A stretch of DNA of 64,000 nt. It comes from Streptomyces sp. NRRL F-5122. GTDB lineage: Bacteria; Actinomycetota; Actinomycetes; Streptomycetales; Streptomycetaceae. The stretch is from NCBI RefSeq assembly GCF_001507435.1, contig NZ_LMWH01000217.1, positions 1-64,000 on the forward strand, given 5' to 3'. Shown one piece after another: positions 53,022 through 62,181 of this stretch. A program made the translations under genes and the position numbers. Within the stretch, counting starts at the first letter, position 1; each line of letters opens with the position of its first letter. The notes below the pieces were generated by a model, which made no database searches, was not told the DNA's origin, and saw only the letters and a program-made list of their open reading frames with translations.

Positions 53022-53408
53022 TCAGGCGAGGGTCGAGTCGGGGATCTGGAAGTCGGACTCGGCTGGTTCCACGGCAGCCGTGGAGTGTGTGCGCCGCGCG
53101 CCCTGCCGTCCCGCCAGGCGGCACCCCAGGCAGTCGGGGTGCCCCTCCCTCGCGCTCGTGTCCCGGGCACGCCGGTCCCACTGCTCGACCGGACGCGGCC
53201 CGCTCGGCTTGCCCCAGCCGGCCAGGTGGAGTGCCCAGGCGATCAGGAGCGCCAGGACGAGAACGCCGGAGCCGGCGAATACGAGCGCTTTCCATGTCGT
53301 GATCACGCCGAGAGCGCACAATCCGCAGCCCAGTGCCGCCACCGCCGCTCCGGTCCAGCCGGCGGCCGTGTGCCCCAGGTCGTATGCGTCGTCCCCGTGG
53401 ATGGACAT
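53022..53408 (-). CDS. HGxxPAAW-like small membrane protein
   Basis: 128 residues. The start MSIHGDDAYDLGHTAAGWTG fits the actinomycete HGxxPAAW family, although the motif here is HTAAGW. Two membrane segments follow (VAALGCGLCALGVITTW, LVFAGSGVLVLALLIAWALH). The cytosolic C terminus has ... HPDCLGCRLAGRQG with a CxxC, possibly metal-binding or redox-active, and is longer than in most members. The ATG at 53408 has AAGGAG. The gene diverges from a MarR regulator, which may control it. Function of the family is unknown. Confidence 0.8.
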   Translation of the reverse strand: MSIHGDDAYDLGHTAAGWTGAAVAALGCGLCALGVITTWKALVFAGSGVLVLALLIAWALHLAGWGKPSGPRPVEQWDRRARDTSAREGHPDCLGCRLAGRQGARRTHSTAAVEPAESDFQIPDSTLA

Positions 53409-53486
53409 GATCGTGCTCCTTGAGAGCTGTGAGGATGAGGGAATGGTGGCCATGAGCCGCTCATCAGAGCTAGATTACCTCACGAG

Positions 53487-53499
53487 CTAAGCTACTTAG
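53487..53499. promoter_or_regulatory. Possible MarR operator
   Basis: CTAAG-CTA-CTTAG is a perfect inverted repeat in a local AT-rich patch between the divergent membrane protein and MarR genes, about 17 bases before the MarR start. Related CTAG-type half-sites occur next to it at 53470-53490. Confidence 0.5.
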
Positions 53500-53515
53500 A
53501 TGCTAAGGGGAATTT

Positions 53516-54013
53516 GTGGGGCACCGCAAGGCACGTCCGGCCGCGACGAGCGACCAGGCGCTCTACGCCATGGACCGGATGATCGCGACGGCGCAGTTCG
53601 GCCAGCAGGACATCGCGCGCCGACTCGGCCTCAACGTCACGGACCTCACCTGCCTGGGCTTTCTCATCGAGGCCTCCATGGCCGGCGAGTCCTTGGTCGC
53701 CGGTGACCTGGCGGAGCGGGCGCGGCTGACGACGGGGGCGGTGACGGGTGTACTGAACCGGCTGGAGAAGGCCGACTACATCCGCCGCGCCCCGGATCCG
53801 GGCGACCGCCGACGGGTGGTCGTGATCATGGAGGAAACAGCTCAGGAACGCATCCTGGCGGTGTACGGCCCCGTGTACCAACGTCTGACCGCCCTCTTCG
53901 CCGACTACGAGGCCGACGAGATCGCAGTGCTGACGGACTGGTTCACCCGGGCCCGAGGACTGTTCGAGGAGGCACTGCAGGAGATCCGGGAGGAGTCGCC
54001 CGGTCCACAGTGA
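53516..54013 (+). CDS. MarR-family regulator
   Basis: 165 residues. Winged helix: VTDLTCLGFLIEASMAGESL, RARLTTGAVTGVLNRLEKAD, and the wing RRAPDPGDRRRVVVIMEET with conserved DRR. The start GTG at 53516 lies behind AGGGGAAT. It is divergent to the HGxxPAAW gene and followed by a flavin-dependent oxidoreductase gene; it may regulate both. Confidence 0.92.
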   Translation: MGHRKARPAATSDQALYAMDRMIATAQFGQQDIARRLGLNVTDLTCLGFLIEASMAGESLVAGDLAERARLTTGAVTGVLNRLEKADYIRRAPDPGDRRRVVVIMEETAQERILAVYGPVYQRLTALFADYEADEIAVLTDWFTRARGLFEEALQEIREESPGPQ

Positions 54014-54237
54014 CGAGACGGCTCCACCGGAGCACGACGGGGGCTCCTCACCCCGGCCAGGACGCACACCCCGGCGAGCACCCCCGCCTGATGCCGCAGG
54101 AAAACGCGCTCGCCGGCACCGAGGTGCTGACCACGTCCGCGCCCGCGCTGCTCCCGACCTGGAGGAATGAGCGGCGCCGGCGCAAGGCCACGCGTGGCTG
54201 CGGGAATCAAATGCGGCCTTCGAACGCTGGGCACCAG

Positions 54238-55260
54238 GTGAAGAAAATCGGATTCCTCTCCTTCGGCCACTGGTCGCCCAGCCCGCATTCTCAGGCCCGG
54301 TCGGCTGCGGACGTCCTGCACCAGTCCATCGACCTTGCGGTCGCGGCCGAGGAGCTCGGCGTGGACGGCGCCTACTTCCGGGTGCACCACTTCGCCCGGC
54401 AGGCGGCCAGCCCGTTCCCGCTGCTGGCGGCGATCGGTGCGCGCACCTCGAAGATCGAGATCGGGACCGGCGTGATCGACATGCGCTACGAGAACCCGCT
54501 GTACATGGCCGAGGACGCCGGTGCCGCCGACCTCATCGCGGCCGGTCGACTGCAACTGGGCATCAGCCGCGGCTCACCGGAACAGGTGATCGACGGTTGG
54601 CGCCTGTTCGGCTACAACCCCGCACCGGGCGAGACGGCCGCCGACATGGCCCGCCGCCACACCGAGGAATTCCTCAAGGTCCTCGACGGCGAGGGATTCG
54701 CCCAGCCCAACCCGCGGCCCATGTTCCCCAACCTGCCCGGCCTACTACGGATCGAACCGCACTCCGAAGGCCTGCGCGACCGGATCTGGTGGGGCTCCGC
54801 GTCCAACGCGACCGCGGTCTGGGCCGCCGAGCTGGGGATGAACCTGCAGAGTTCGACGCTGAAGGACGACGAGACGGGCGAGCCGCTGCACATCCAGCAG
54901 CGCAAGCAGATCGAGGCGTACCGCGAGGCGTACAAGAAGGCGGGCCACACCCGGGAGCCCCGGGTTTCGGTCAGCCGCAGCATCTTCGCCCTGACCGACG
55001 ACCTCGACCGTGCCTACTTCGGCCGCGACCGCAACTCCCGGGACCAGGTCGGCATGATCGACGACACGACCCGGGCCATCTTCGGACGCTCCTACGCCGC
55101 GGAGCCGGAGGAACTGGTGAAGCTGCTGCGGGACGACGAGGCGATCCAGGCCGCGGACACCCTGCTGCTGACCATCCCGAACCAGCTCGGGGTCGACTAC
55201 AACGCCCACGTACTGGAGAGCATCCTCACCCACGTGGCACCCGAACTCGGCTGGCGCTGA
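54238..55260 (+). CDS. LLM-class flavin-dependent oxidoreductase
   Basis: 340 residues, luciferase-like barrel. The start VKKIGFLSFGHWSPSPHSQA is a known phrase of this subgroup; GVDGAYFRVHHFARQAASPF and KIEIGTGVIDMRYENPLYMA match the luciferase fold, and LQLGISRGSPEQVIDGW is the phosphate-binding loop. It should use FMNH2 or F420 and molecular oxygen or a hydride substrate. The GTG at 54238 begins the conserved text; ATG 54211 is an alternative. It lies 220 bases after the MarR gene. Confidence 0.9.
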   Translation: MKKIGFLSFGHWSPSPHSQARSAADVLHQSIDLAVAAEELGVDGAYFRVHHFARQAASPFPLLAAIGARTSKIEIGTGVIDMRYENPLYMAEDAGAADLIAAGRLQLGISRGSPEQVIDGWRLFGYNPAPGETAADMARRHTEEFLKVLDGEGFAQPNPRPMFPNLPGLLRIEPHSEGLRDRIWWGSASNATAVWAAELGMNLQSSTLKDDETGEPLHIQQRKQIEAYREAYKKAGHTREPRVSVSRSIFALTDDLDRAYFGRDRNSRDQVGMIDDTTRAIFGRSYAAEPEELVKLLRDDEAIQAADTLLLTIPNQLGVDYNAHVLESILTHVAPELGWR

Positions 55261-55423
55261 GCGTCGGTCGTCGTACGAAGTGGCACGTCGTCCGTCCGGC
55301 CGTCCGCTGTTCCACCGGTCACGGTGTGTGGTGCGGGCGGCTTGACGCCCAGTGGTTCCGCGACGGCAGCGCCGACGAGTGCCGGATTACCGATGAGGCC
55401 CTTGCCTTCGGCAGGATGGGCGC

Positions 55424-55957
55424 ATGATCGAGATCCGCACACCCCGCCTCCTCCTCCGCAGCTGGCACGACGACGACCTCGCGCCGATGGCGGACATCAA
55501 CGCGGACCCACGGGTCATGCACTGGATCGACGACGGCTCGGTGCGCGACCTGGACCAAACGGCCGAGGACATCGAGCGGTGGGAGGAGGAGTGGGACGAG
55601 GAGGGCTTCGGGCTCTTCGCCATCGAGCTGCTGGCCTCGGGCGAACTGATCGGCTTCACGGGACTGTCCGTGCCCGAGTTCCTGCCGGAGGTGATGCCCG
55701 CCGTGGCGATCAGCTGGCGGATCGGCTCACAGTTCTGGGGCCAGGGATACGCGTCCGAGGCCGCCCACGCCACGCTGGAGTTCGCACTCCAGGACCGTGG
55801 CCTGGACCGGGTCATCAGTATCAACCGGGTGGGTGACAACGCCTCCGAGAACATCAGCCGCAAGCTCGGCATGGTGCCCGAACGGGAGGCGGCACACCCT
55901 GTGTACGGCTACCCGCTGCGCGTTCACGCCATCGATCTCACCGAGTACCAGGCATGA
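55424..55957 (+). CDS. GNAT-family N-acetyltransferase (RimJ-like)
   Basis: 177 residues. It starts MIEIRTPRLLLRSWHDDDLA, the RimJ/RimL-type beginning, and has the acetyl-CoA loop WRIGSQFWGQGYASEAAHAT and the closing NRVGDNASENISRKLGMVPE. It should acetylate a protein N terminus, amino acid or small amine. It is intact, unlike the fragment at 20385. The acidic patch ERWEEEWDEEG near residue 50 is typical of the group. Confidence 0.93.
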   Translation: MIEIRTPRLLLRSWHDDDLAPMADINADPRVMHWIDDGSVRDLDQTAEDIERWEEEWDEEGFGLFAIELLASGELIGFTGLSVPEFLPEVMPAVAISWRIGSQFWGQGYASEAAHATLEFALQDRGLDRVISINRVGDNASENISRKLGMVPEREAAHPVYGYPLRVHAIDLTEYQA

Positions 55958-55991
55958 TCTGCCGACGAGGGACCTTCGACAGTCTGCTTGG

Positions 55992-56750
55992 ATGCCGCTG
56001 ATGACGACGAGTTCCCCTGTTCCCCGTTCAGACGACGCCGATGCCGACCGTCTGAAGGCCCTGCTGGAACGCGCTGCCACGGGCCAGGACAGTCAGGCCT
56101 GGAGCGACCTTTGGACGGAGCTGTACCACAACGGCACTCTGGATGTCGCCCATCCACTTGTGCTGCCCACGCTGGCCGACATGGCGGAGTCCGGCAAAGC
56201 CGACGTGGCAGCTTCTGCGCTCCACCTGGCCGGCGCGCTCCTCATCCAAGCCGACCAGCGGTACGAGACCCGAAACCTGCGCCACCAGTACACGCCGGAA
56301 GTCACACGCCTACTGGACGCCGCAAACCAGTGGCGGCCGGTCACCGCCGATCGGAACGACTACTGCCATCTGGTCGAGGCGATCCTGAACCTCGAGGGCG
56401 ACATCCACTGGGCGGAGGACCTGATCTGGGGCGTCGTCAGCGAGGAATACGAGCTCGAGTGCCCCGATCCCGACGGATGCACGTCGCTGTGGGTGATTCT
56501 CGGAGAGCGGGGCTTCTTCAGCACGGCGGAGGACTACGCCCTCTCCGACGACGACGTCGAGACCTTGCCTCTCCATCCGGCCGATCCCCGTGCCTTGGAA
56601 GGTCTCGGCCGACGCCTCTACGACCTTGCCCTGACCGACGGCCATGAGGACGTCGCGCACGCCCTGACTCATGCCTTCGGTGAGGCGACCTGCCCGGAGT
56701 GCGGGCAACGCTTGTCCGTCGTCGAGCAGATCGTCGCCCGTTCCAGCTGA
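55992..56750 (+). CDS. Hypothetical protein with C-terminal CxxC
   Basis: 252 residues, acidic and helical. It contains DSQAWSDLWTELYHNGTLDV, LHLAGALLIQADQRYETRNL and YELECPDPDGCTSLWVILGE. It ends with EATCPECGQRLSVVEQIVAR, one CxxC, which may pair with the CPDPDGC motif to hold zinc. Two starts (55992, 56001) are possible. The helical layout resembles armadillo/HEAT-like immunity-type proteins, but I do not recognise it. It lies 34 bases after the GNAT gene, perhaps in one operon. Confidence 0.78.
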   Translation: MPLMTTSSPVPRSDDADADRLKALLERAATGQDSQAWSDLWTELYHNGTLDVAHPLVLPTLADMAESGKADVAASALHLAGALLIQADQRYETRNLRHQYTPEVTRLLDAANQWRPVTADRNDYCHLVEAILNLEGDIHWAEDLIWGVVSEEYELECPDPDGCTSLWVILGERGFFSTAEDYALSDDDVETLPLHPADPRALEGLGRRLYDLALTDGHEDVAHALTHAFGEATCPECGQRLSVVEQIVARSS

Positions 56751-56804
56751 GAACCGGCGTCGAGGTATCGGCCTTTCAAGAACGGGCCGAACTAAAGTGA
56801 GTTG

Positions 56805-57302
56805 GTGACCGACACTCCTCGCGAAGTCTTCCTCAAACTCGTGCACGGCGTCTGTGAAGAGCGATGGACGGACGTGGTGGACCTCTACGCCGAGCAGACC
56901 GACGTCTCGCACCCGTTCCATCCGCTGGGGGCAGCGCCGCTTCTCTCCCACGAGGCACTGCGAGCCCACTTCGGCGACGGACCGCAGTCGCACCAGGGTC
57001 CGACCCTGAGGCGCCGGCCGACCCGGATCAACGTTCACGAGACCGTCGACCCCGAGGTCATCGTGGCTGAATTCCAGTACGAAGGCATTGTGGTGGAGAC
57101 AGGCGAACCCTTCACCATCCCAGGCGTCTTCATCATGCGTGTCAGAGACGGAAAGATCGTCGAATCCCGCGACTACCTGGACCACCTGCGCTCGGCTGCG
57201 GCCCGCGGCCGGCTCCCCGAGGTCTTGGACACCATCCGCGATCACCACGCCAAAGGCCCTGTCACTGACCCGCCAGGTCATAACGGCGCCGAGTCACGTT
57301 GA
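56805..57302 (+). CDS. SnoaL/NTF2-like protein
   Basis: 165 residues from GTG 56805. REVFLKLVHGVCEERWTDVV, DLYAEQTDVSHPFHPLGAAP and the later FTIPGVFIMRVRDGKIVESR, DYLDHLR form the NTF2-like cone fold typical of SnoaL-type proteins. Members are isomerases, cyclases or simply ligand-binding. Conserved His and Asp pairs (HPFHP, RDYLDH) line the pocket. No partner enzyme is adjacent. Confidence 0.86.
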   Translation: MTDTPREVFLKLVHGVCEERWTDVVDLYAEQTDVSHPFHPLGAAPLLSHEALRAHFGDGPQSHQGPTLRRRPTRINVHETVDPEVIVAEFQYEGIVVETGEPFTIPGVFIMRVRDGKIVESRDYLDHLRSAAARGRLPEVLDTIRDHHAKGPVTDPPGHNGAESR

Positions 57303-57655
57303 CCCGGCAGGGCCATAATCTCAGGCAGCCCCGCAGCGTTCGGGCAGGCCGCGCACACTCGTGGTCCACGACGCCTGGCCCCTGCCCCGATGAGCGTCAT
57401 CCGCGTAGTCAGAGATCGGTCCAGACATCCCCTTCCGAGTAGTCGTGCCAGCCCCGGAAGAACCTGCCGAGGGGGGAGACATCCGCTCGGTGCAACGGGC
57501 TGTGCTGTCCAAGCGTCTCGTGGCGGTTGTGCGCGTCCGCTCTGAAGGCTGCAAGGACGTAGAGGTTGGCTCCGTTGCGCGAGTCCAGAGGCCTCGTGCC
57601 GCCCCCTCGGCCGACGCGTCTGACTGCCGGCGTGACCGGCCTCCTGCTGACGCGT
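57303..57655. other. Intergenic, no gene seen
   Basis: Convergent spacer between the SnoaL-like gene and the TetR gene. No coding sense or strong hairpin was recognised. Confidence 0.4.
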
Positions 57656-58300
57656 TCAGGGCGTGACGGGCGAAAACGTGAGCCGCAGGTGTGGAGCCTG
57701 AGGCAGTGGCGGGGACGGCGCCGTCCCCGGGACGGCTCGGAACGCCTCGATCACATAGGCGGCGAAGCGGCGGGAGGCGACCAGGCGGGCGTCACGTGGC
57801 GCGTCCTGGACGCCTCGGTGTGCCATGAGCATCAGGATCAGGTCGTCGACGACGAAGCCGGAGCGCAGTCGGCCGGTCTCCTGGGCCCGGCGGGCCAGCT
57901 CGGCGACCGCGCGCAGAACCGGCTCACGGTCGGCGGCGAAGTCCATGGCCTCGGGGTAGGCCGTCATGAAGGCGTCGGCGAATCCCCGGCTGTGAGCGTG
58001 GAGTTCGCAGATCTGCTCGACGAGGCTCCGGAACCCGTGCCACGGGTCCGAGTCGGCGAGGGCGTCGCGGACGATGCCGTGACAGGCTCGCCGCTGCTCG
58101 GCGAAGGTCTCCCCGATCAGGTCCCGCTTGGTCGGGAAGTGCCGGTACAGCGTGGCGGGGCCGACCCCCGCGTGCCGGGCGATCTCTCGCATGGGCACAC
58201 TCAGACCTTCCTCGCCGAACACCGCGCGGGCAGCTTCCAGGATGCGGGCCCGGTTGTCGCGGGCGTCGGAGCGAGCCACGTGAGGCAAATGGTCGGTCAT
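57656..58300 (-). CDS. TetR-family regulator
   Basis: 214 residues. DNA-binding domain: NRARILEAARAVFGEEGLSV, MREIARHAGVGPATLYRHFP, TKRDLIGETF. The C-terminal domain is of the SbtR-like group often next to oxidoreductases. It diverges from an MDR oxidoreductase gene with an inverted repeat in between, so the pair mirrors the TetR/MDR pair at 7-8.8 kb. Confidence 0.93.
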   Translation of the reverse strand: MTDHLPHVARSDARDNRARILEAARAVFGEEGLSVPMREIARHAGVGPATLYRHFPTKRDLIGETFAEQRRACHGIVRDALADSDPWHGFRSLVEQICELHAHSRGFADAFMTAYPEAMDFAADREPVLRAVAELARRAQETGRLRSGFVVDDLILMLMAHRGVQDAPRDARLVASRRFAAYVIEAFRAVPGTAPSPPLPQAPHLRLTFSPVTP

Positions 58301-58320
58301 CGTTTCTCACTTCAGCCAAT

Positions 58321-58336
58321 CGGACGGGTGCGTCCG
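58321..58336. promoter_or_regulatory. TetR operator candidate
   Basis: CGGAC-GGGTGC-GTCCG is a perfect inverted repeat 20 bases upstream of the regulator start, between the divergent genes. Confidence 0.55.
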
Positions 58337-58464
58337 TTACGTTCCGATGGCGGTGGCGCCGCCCCGCACCGGCACTCTGCCGGTGACGCCTCGGCTCAGG
58401 GGCCGGCTCGCCGCCCGCGGCCCCGCCGCTGTGTCCCATCCTTCCATTGACTCGAGGAACCGAG

Positions 58465-59430
58465 ATGAAAGCCGTAGTGATCAGGACGTTCGGAGACCCC
58501 GACGGCCTGGAGGTTGTCGACTTGCCCGTTCCCGCCCCTGCACCGGGACAGGTGCTGATCGCCCCGGAAGCGATCGGCGTAGGAGGCGTGGACGCCGTGA
58601 TCCGCCGGGGAACGCTCGCCACCTACGGTTTCAAGGAAGGCCATCTCCTCGGCAGCGAGGTCGCGGGAAACGTCACCGCGGTGGGAGAAGGTGTCGACCA
58701 GACATGGATCGGCAGGCGGGTATGGGCGTTCACCGGCCTGTCCGGTGGTTACGCCGAGCAGGCCGTCGCGGCGGTCGAGGATGTCATTGCGCTGCCCGAT
58801 GGCCTGACCGGAGCCGAAGCGGTGACGCTCGGCAGCTCCGGCGTGGTCGCACACTTCGCCCTGGAGCGCGCCCGTTTCACGCCCGGCGAGACGGTGCTCG
58901 TTCGCGGTGCGGCGGGCAGCATCGGGATCACGGCGGTCCAGCTCGCCGCCAGGGGCGGCGCGGGCGCCGTGGTGGTCACCACCTCATCGGAGGAGCGCGG
59001 AGCCCGCCTGAAGGACCTGGGAGCGACCCATGTCCTCGACCGCTCCGGCGATGGCGGCCGCCCGGACGCGCCTGCCGGCTTCGACGTGGTCATCGACGTG
59101 GTGGGCGGTCCCCAGCTTCCCCTTGTGCTGGACAGATTGAACTCCAACGGCCGGTTCGTGGCCGTCGGCGTGGTCGGCGGGCACCCGCCGGCGGACTTCG
59201 GGATGCGGCTCATGGAGGCCTTCCGCAAGTCGCTGTCGTTCGCCACGTTCAGCTTGGACACCGTGCCCGTCCCGGACCGGCAGGCCGTACGGTCGGCCCA
59301 GTTCGCGCAGGCAGCGCATGGGGACTTGCGCACGGTCGTGCACCAGGTGTTGCCACTGGACCAGGCCGTGACGGCCCACCGAGAGATGGACGCGGGCAGG
59401 GTGTTCGGCAGGATCGTGCTGGTCCCCTGA
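58465..59430 (+). CDS. MDR oxidoreductase (quinone reductase-like)
   Basis: 321 residues. MKAVVIRTFGDPDGLEVVDL starts the GroES-like domain. Cofactor loop: VLVRGAAGSIGITAVQLAAR (AxGxxG) with strong NADPH character. The C terminus ends GRVFGRIVLVP. No zinc ligands are visible. The ATG at 58465 follows CGAGGAA. It is probably repressed by the divergent TetR. It is only distantly like the MDR at 7092, so the two regulator/enzyme pairs are parallel, not copies. Confidence 0.9.
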   Translation: MKAVVIRTFGDPDGLEVVDLPVPAPAPGQVLIAPEAIGVGGVDAVIRRGTLATYGFKEGHLLGSEVAGNVTAVGEGVDQTWIGRRVWAFTGLSGGYAEQAVAAVEDVIALPDGLTGAEAVTLGSSGVVAHFALERARFTPGETVLVRGAAGSIGITAVQLAARGGAGAVVVTTSSEERGARLKDLGATHVLDRSGDGGRPDAPAGFDVVIDVVGGPQLPLVLDRLNSNGRFVAVGVVGGHPPADFGMRLMEAFRKSLSFATFSLDTVPVPDRQAVRSAQFAQAAHGDLRTVVHQVLPLDQAVTAHREMDAGRVFGRIVLVP

Positions 59431-59563
59431 GCCAGTCGGGGGCGGCGTTCGCGTGCTCGGCAACGGCATGGGACTCGCTACGGACGTGGGCCCCGCGGCT
59501 ATCACAGTCCGCCGAGCATCCCGTCGTCACGCCCGGCACGGTCACGGTCGCCGTTGTACCCGG

Positions 59564-60313
59564 TCAGTGGGCACCGTTCGTGTGCGCTGCGATGTCCTCG
59601 ATGCCGGTCTCCCGTGCGACGAGTTGCAGCTCGGCGCTCCACGGCTGGCCGGCCAGCAGCTGGTTGAAGCAGGACATCGCAAACCATGTGAGCACGAGCG
59701 CGATGTACGGCGCCCGGCCGTCCGGGCTCGGGGCGTGCTGTGGGTACTGAGGTTCGCTCAACAGGTGTACGGTCTCGGCGTCGATGCCCGCGTAGAAGCG
59801 CTCCGCGGACGTGAGCGTGGCGTGGGAGAGCAGGCTCTCCCCGGCGTAGATGGCGTGAAGGGGCGCTCCGATGCGCTGCAGCAGGTGCCCGATGTTGTTG
59901 TACGTCTGCGCCCGGCTCCGAGGCAGGACCACGGCCGCGTCGGCGATGGTCGTGTCGTAGGTGATGCCTGCGCTGTCGGTCGCCTCCCGCAGCTTCCGCT
60001 GCTTGTACTGGAGCGCGTGGTTCATGCTGTCCACCGCGTCCGGCCCGTCCTCGGCCAGCCACCAGACCTGAGCCGCGTGTTCGAGCATGCTGCGCCGGTT
60101 GGGGGCGGTCTCATGGCCTAGGCCCTGGCGATGGAGGAGGACAACAGCCGCGGCCTGACGGTGGACGTTGGCCAGCATGCCCCATGCCACAAAGAACGGG
60201 CGGACGTCCTCACCTGCGGGCTGCAGTGCTCCGCTGGAGTCCTCGACCAGGCGTGCGAGGGCCTCGAGCCCCTTGTAGGCGCGTTCGTGTTCGGCGGTCA
60301 GGTCTTCAGGCAT
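59564..60313 (-). CDS. DUF5677-like hypothetical protein
   Basis: 249 residues, mostly helical. NRRSMLEHAAQVWWLAEDGP and DAVDSMNHALQYKQRKLREA are characteristic of a family of putative HEPN-like/DUF5677 proteins; the RSxxEH phrase is conserved there. The C-terminal half has FAMSCFNQLLAGQPWSAELQ. Some related proteins are RNA-targeting in conflict systems, but the HEPN RxxxxH motif is present only as NRRSMLEH, so a nuclease role is possible but unproven. It is monocistronic. Confidence 0.72.
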   Translation of the reverse strand: MPEDLTAEHERAYKGLEALARLVEDSSGALQPAGEDVRPFFVAWGMLANVHRQAAAVVLLHRQGLGHETAPNRRSMLEHAAQVWWLAEDGPDAVDSMNHALQYKQRKLREATDSAGITYDTTIADAAVVLPRSRAQTYNNIGHLLQRIGAPLHAIYAGESLLSHATLTSAERFYAGIDAETVHLLSEPQYPQHAPSPDGRAPYIALVLTWFAMSCFNQLLAGQPWSAELQLVARETGIEDIAAHTNGAH

Positions 60314-60532
60314 GCGCGGTTCCTACCCAGCGGGCCGACGTGGCGGCCAGTGTGCAGCAGAGGCAGGCCTTCCGGCCAACATTTTGCCCCGTCCGAGTGG
60401 ACGGTCACCGCCGCCGCGTCGGCCCTATGGAGCAAGCGGACCGCGTACGCCGTCGCGGGCCCAGTGAGGAGTTGCGAACATCCGTCAGCGGGCGGAAGCA
60501 GCGTGATCCGGCTCCTTCCACATGACGCTTTG

Positions 60533-61087
60533 TCACTGTTTGCGGCTCCGGTAGAGGTCGCGGAGCAGAGCCACCTCGGCCCCGTGATGGATGACCTCAC
60601 GGTTGATGTGCAGGATCACGTCGGCGAATGGGTAGCTGCCGTCGAGCGTGCCCGGCGGGCCCTGGCTGCGTCTGCTCAGCAGGGTGTCGTCGGCGGAGTC
60701 CAGACCGGCGCACCAGTCCGCATATCCCCTGTCGATCCAGGCCAGGCCCTCGGCCGCGGTCAACCCGGGCCATGGGACTCGGTCGAGGGTCAACGTCCGG
60801 TCGCCGAAGTGGAAGTCGGCGCGCTGGGCGAGCGTCTGGCCGATGTGTGCCATTCGCCAGGCGATGGTGGTGAAAGGCGGCGGTTCCGGCGCCGGAAACG
60901 CCCAGTCCGGCGCGATCGTGCCGTCACGCCCGGCGCGGAGGGACCAGCAGTTGTCGGTCGGCTCCCAGAGATACTCGGCGTCCTCGAGCCCGGACAGCCG
61001 GGGGCGCAGTTGGTACTCCCAGTGCCAGGTGAGCTGGCCCGAAAGCCGGCGGAGCCGGCGGGCCGACGTGCGGTCCCGCTGGATCAT
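60533..61087 (-). CDS. DinB-family protein
   Basis: 184 residues from ATG behind GAAGGGACG. A four-helix DinB bundle: LTWHWEYQLRPRLSGLEDAE, YLWEPTDNCWSLRAGRDG, TTIAWRMAHIGQTLAQR and the final HINREVIHHGAEVALLRDLY. The metal ligands His in WRMAHIG and HHGAE are intact. Such proteins are thiol-dependent (mycothiol) transferases or binders. Function here is open. Confidence 0.88.
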   Translation of the reverse strand: MIQRDRTSARRLRRLSGQLTWHWEYQLRPRLSGLEDAEYLWEPTDNCWSLRAGRDGTIAPDWAFPAPEPPPFTTIAWRMAHIGQTLAQRADFHFGDRTLTLDRVPWPGLTAAEGLAWIDRGYADWCAGLDSADDTLLSRRSQGPPGTLDGSYPFADVILHINREVIHHGAEVALLRDLYRSRKQ

Positions 61088-61323
61088 CGTCCCTTCTCCG
61101 TCCTCTCGTCGCGTCTGTCGCTCATCGCCTCCGCCACCGACGACGCCCCCAGCGGGTCGGACCGGAGACGACGCCCGGCGGATCAGTCCCGGACACGTCA
61201 TCGGCCCCCGGACCCGACCGAACACGGCCGCCCGACCCATCACACCCGCCCGACCGGCGTCCCGGCGGCCCATTCCCGCATCCCGGAAGCCGCACCTGTG
61301 CACGAGACCGCGAACAAGAGGTC

Positions 61324-61938
61324 CTACGTCAGCCAGGGCCCTGATTCGGCCGAAGCGTCCTCGGTGACCGGCGGGACGAGTTGGTGTGCGATGTCGCGGG
61401 CCACCGCGGCGACACGCTCGTCGGACATCTTCAGTCCCTGTGCGGCCAGCAGCACGGTGTTGACGCTGAGCAGTGCGGCCCGCAGCCGCAGTTGCTCCTC
61501 CAGCGAGGCGTCGGGTCCGGCGACGATCTCGAAGAGTTCGGTGAGTCGCTCGAAGGCGTTCTCCCGGCCGGGGTGGAGGTCGCGCACGACACGCTGGTTG
61601 GCCAGGGCGAACCGCATGACCGACATACCGCTGCCGGTGACCATGTCGACCATGCGGTCCACGGCGCGGGTGCGCAGGTCAGGGCCGGGAGGCTGCTCCC
61701 GGGCCCAGGCGACCAGGGAGTCCAGGGCGTCCAGATGCTCGGTGAAGAGGGAGCGGACGATGTCCTCCTTGCTGCTGAAGTGGTAGTAGAGGGCGGCCTT
61801 GGTGATGCCGAGGCGCTCGGCGATCTCCCGTAGCGAGGTCGCCTCGTAGCCCTGCTCGGTGAACAGCTCGATGGCCACCTTGCGGATCTGCGCCTTCGTG
61901 TCGCTGCCCCGCCGGTGCCCTGCCCCTGCCATCGCCAT
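61324..61938 (-). CDS. TetR-family regulator of the MFS pump
   Basis: 204 residues from the ATG behind GAAGGGAA. DNA-binding domain: RKVAIELFTEQGYEATSLRE, IAERLGITKAALYYHFSSKE. The ligand domain has RAVDRMVDMVTGSGMSVMRF and LRAALLSVNTVLLAAQGLKM. Two near-identical 18-base palindromes lie upstream, and the divergent gene is a 14-helix drug pump. It is therefore a TtgR/QacR-like local repressor. Confidence 0.93.
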   Translation of the reverse strand: MAMAGAGHRRGSDTKAQIRKVAIELFTEQGYEATSLREIAERLGITKAALYYHFSSKEDIVRSLFTEHLDALDSLVAWAREQPPGPDLRTRAVDRMVDMVTGSGMSVMRFALANQRVVRDLHPGRENAFERLTELFEIVAGPDASLEEQLRLRAALLSVNTVLLAAQGLKMSDERVAAVARDIAHQLVPPVTEDASAESGPWLT

Positions 61939-62013
61939 GTTTTCCCTTCGCATGCGGCACTACCGCACTCGAGTGCCTGGCTCGATCGTGGCCATGGTGG
62001 CCCTCCCTTGCCA

Positions 62014-62054
62014 ACTTACCGGTCGGCAAGTAATCTACTAACCGGCCGGTAAGT
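62014..62054. promoter_or_regulatory. Tandem TetR operators
   Basis: ACTTACCGGTCGGCAAGT (62014-62031) and ACTAACCGGCCGGTAAGT (62037-62054) are near-perfect 18-base palindromes 23 bases apart, sharing ACTxACCGGxCGGxAAGT. They lie between the TetR gene and the pump and should bind two dimers. Confidence 0.85.
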
Positions 62055-62181
62055 GATCCGCCTCTCTCTTGGATGAGGCATCGCGCGGACGCGGCTCTCA
62101 CCGCAACCGTCCCGCCTCCTTCACTCCTCGGTCTTTCGCGCATCCGAACGTTCCGCCTACTCCGCTGAAAGGCATCCGCCC

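Noticed and set aside
60131..61786. 551-residue plus-strand open frame
   Set aside because: Runs antisense through the DUF5677, DinB and TetR genes; composition is not protein-like.
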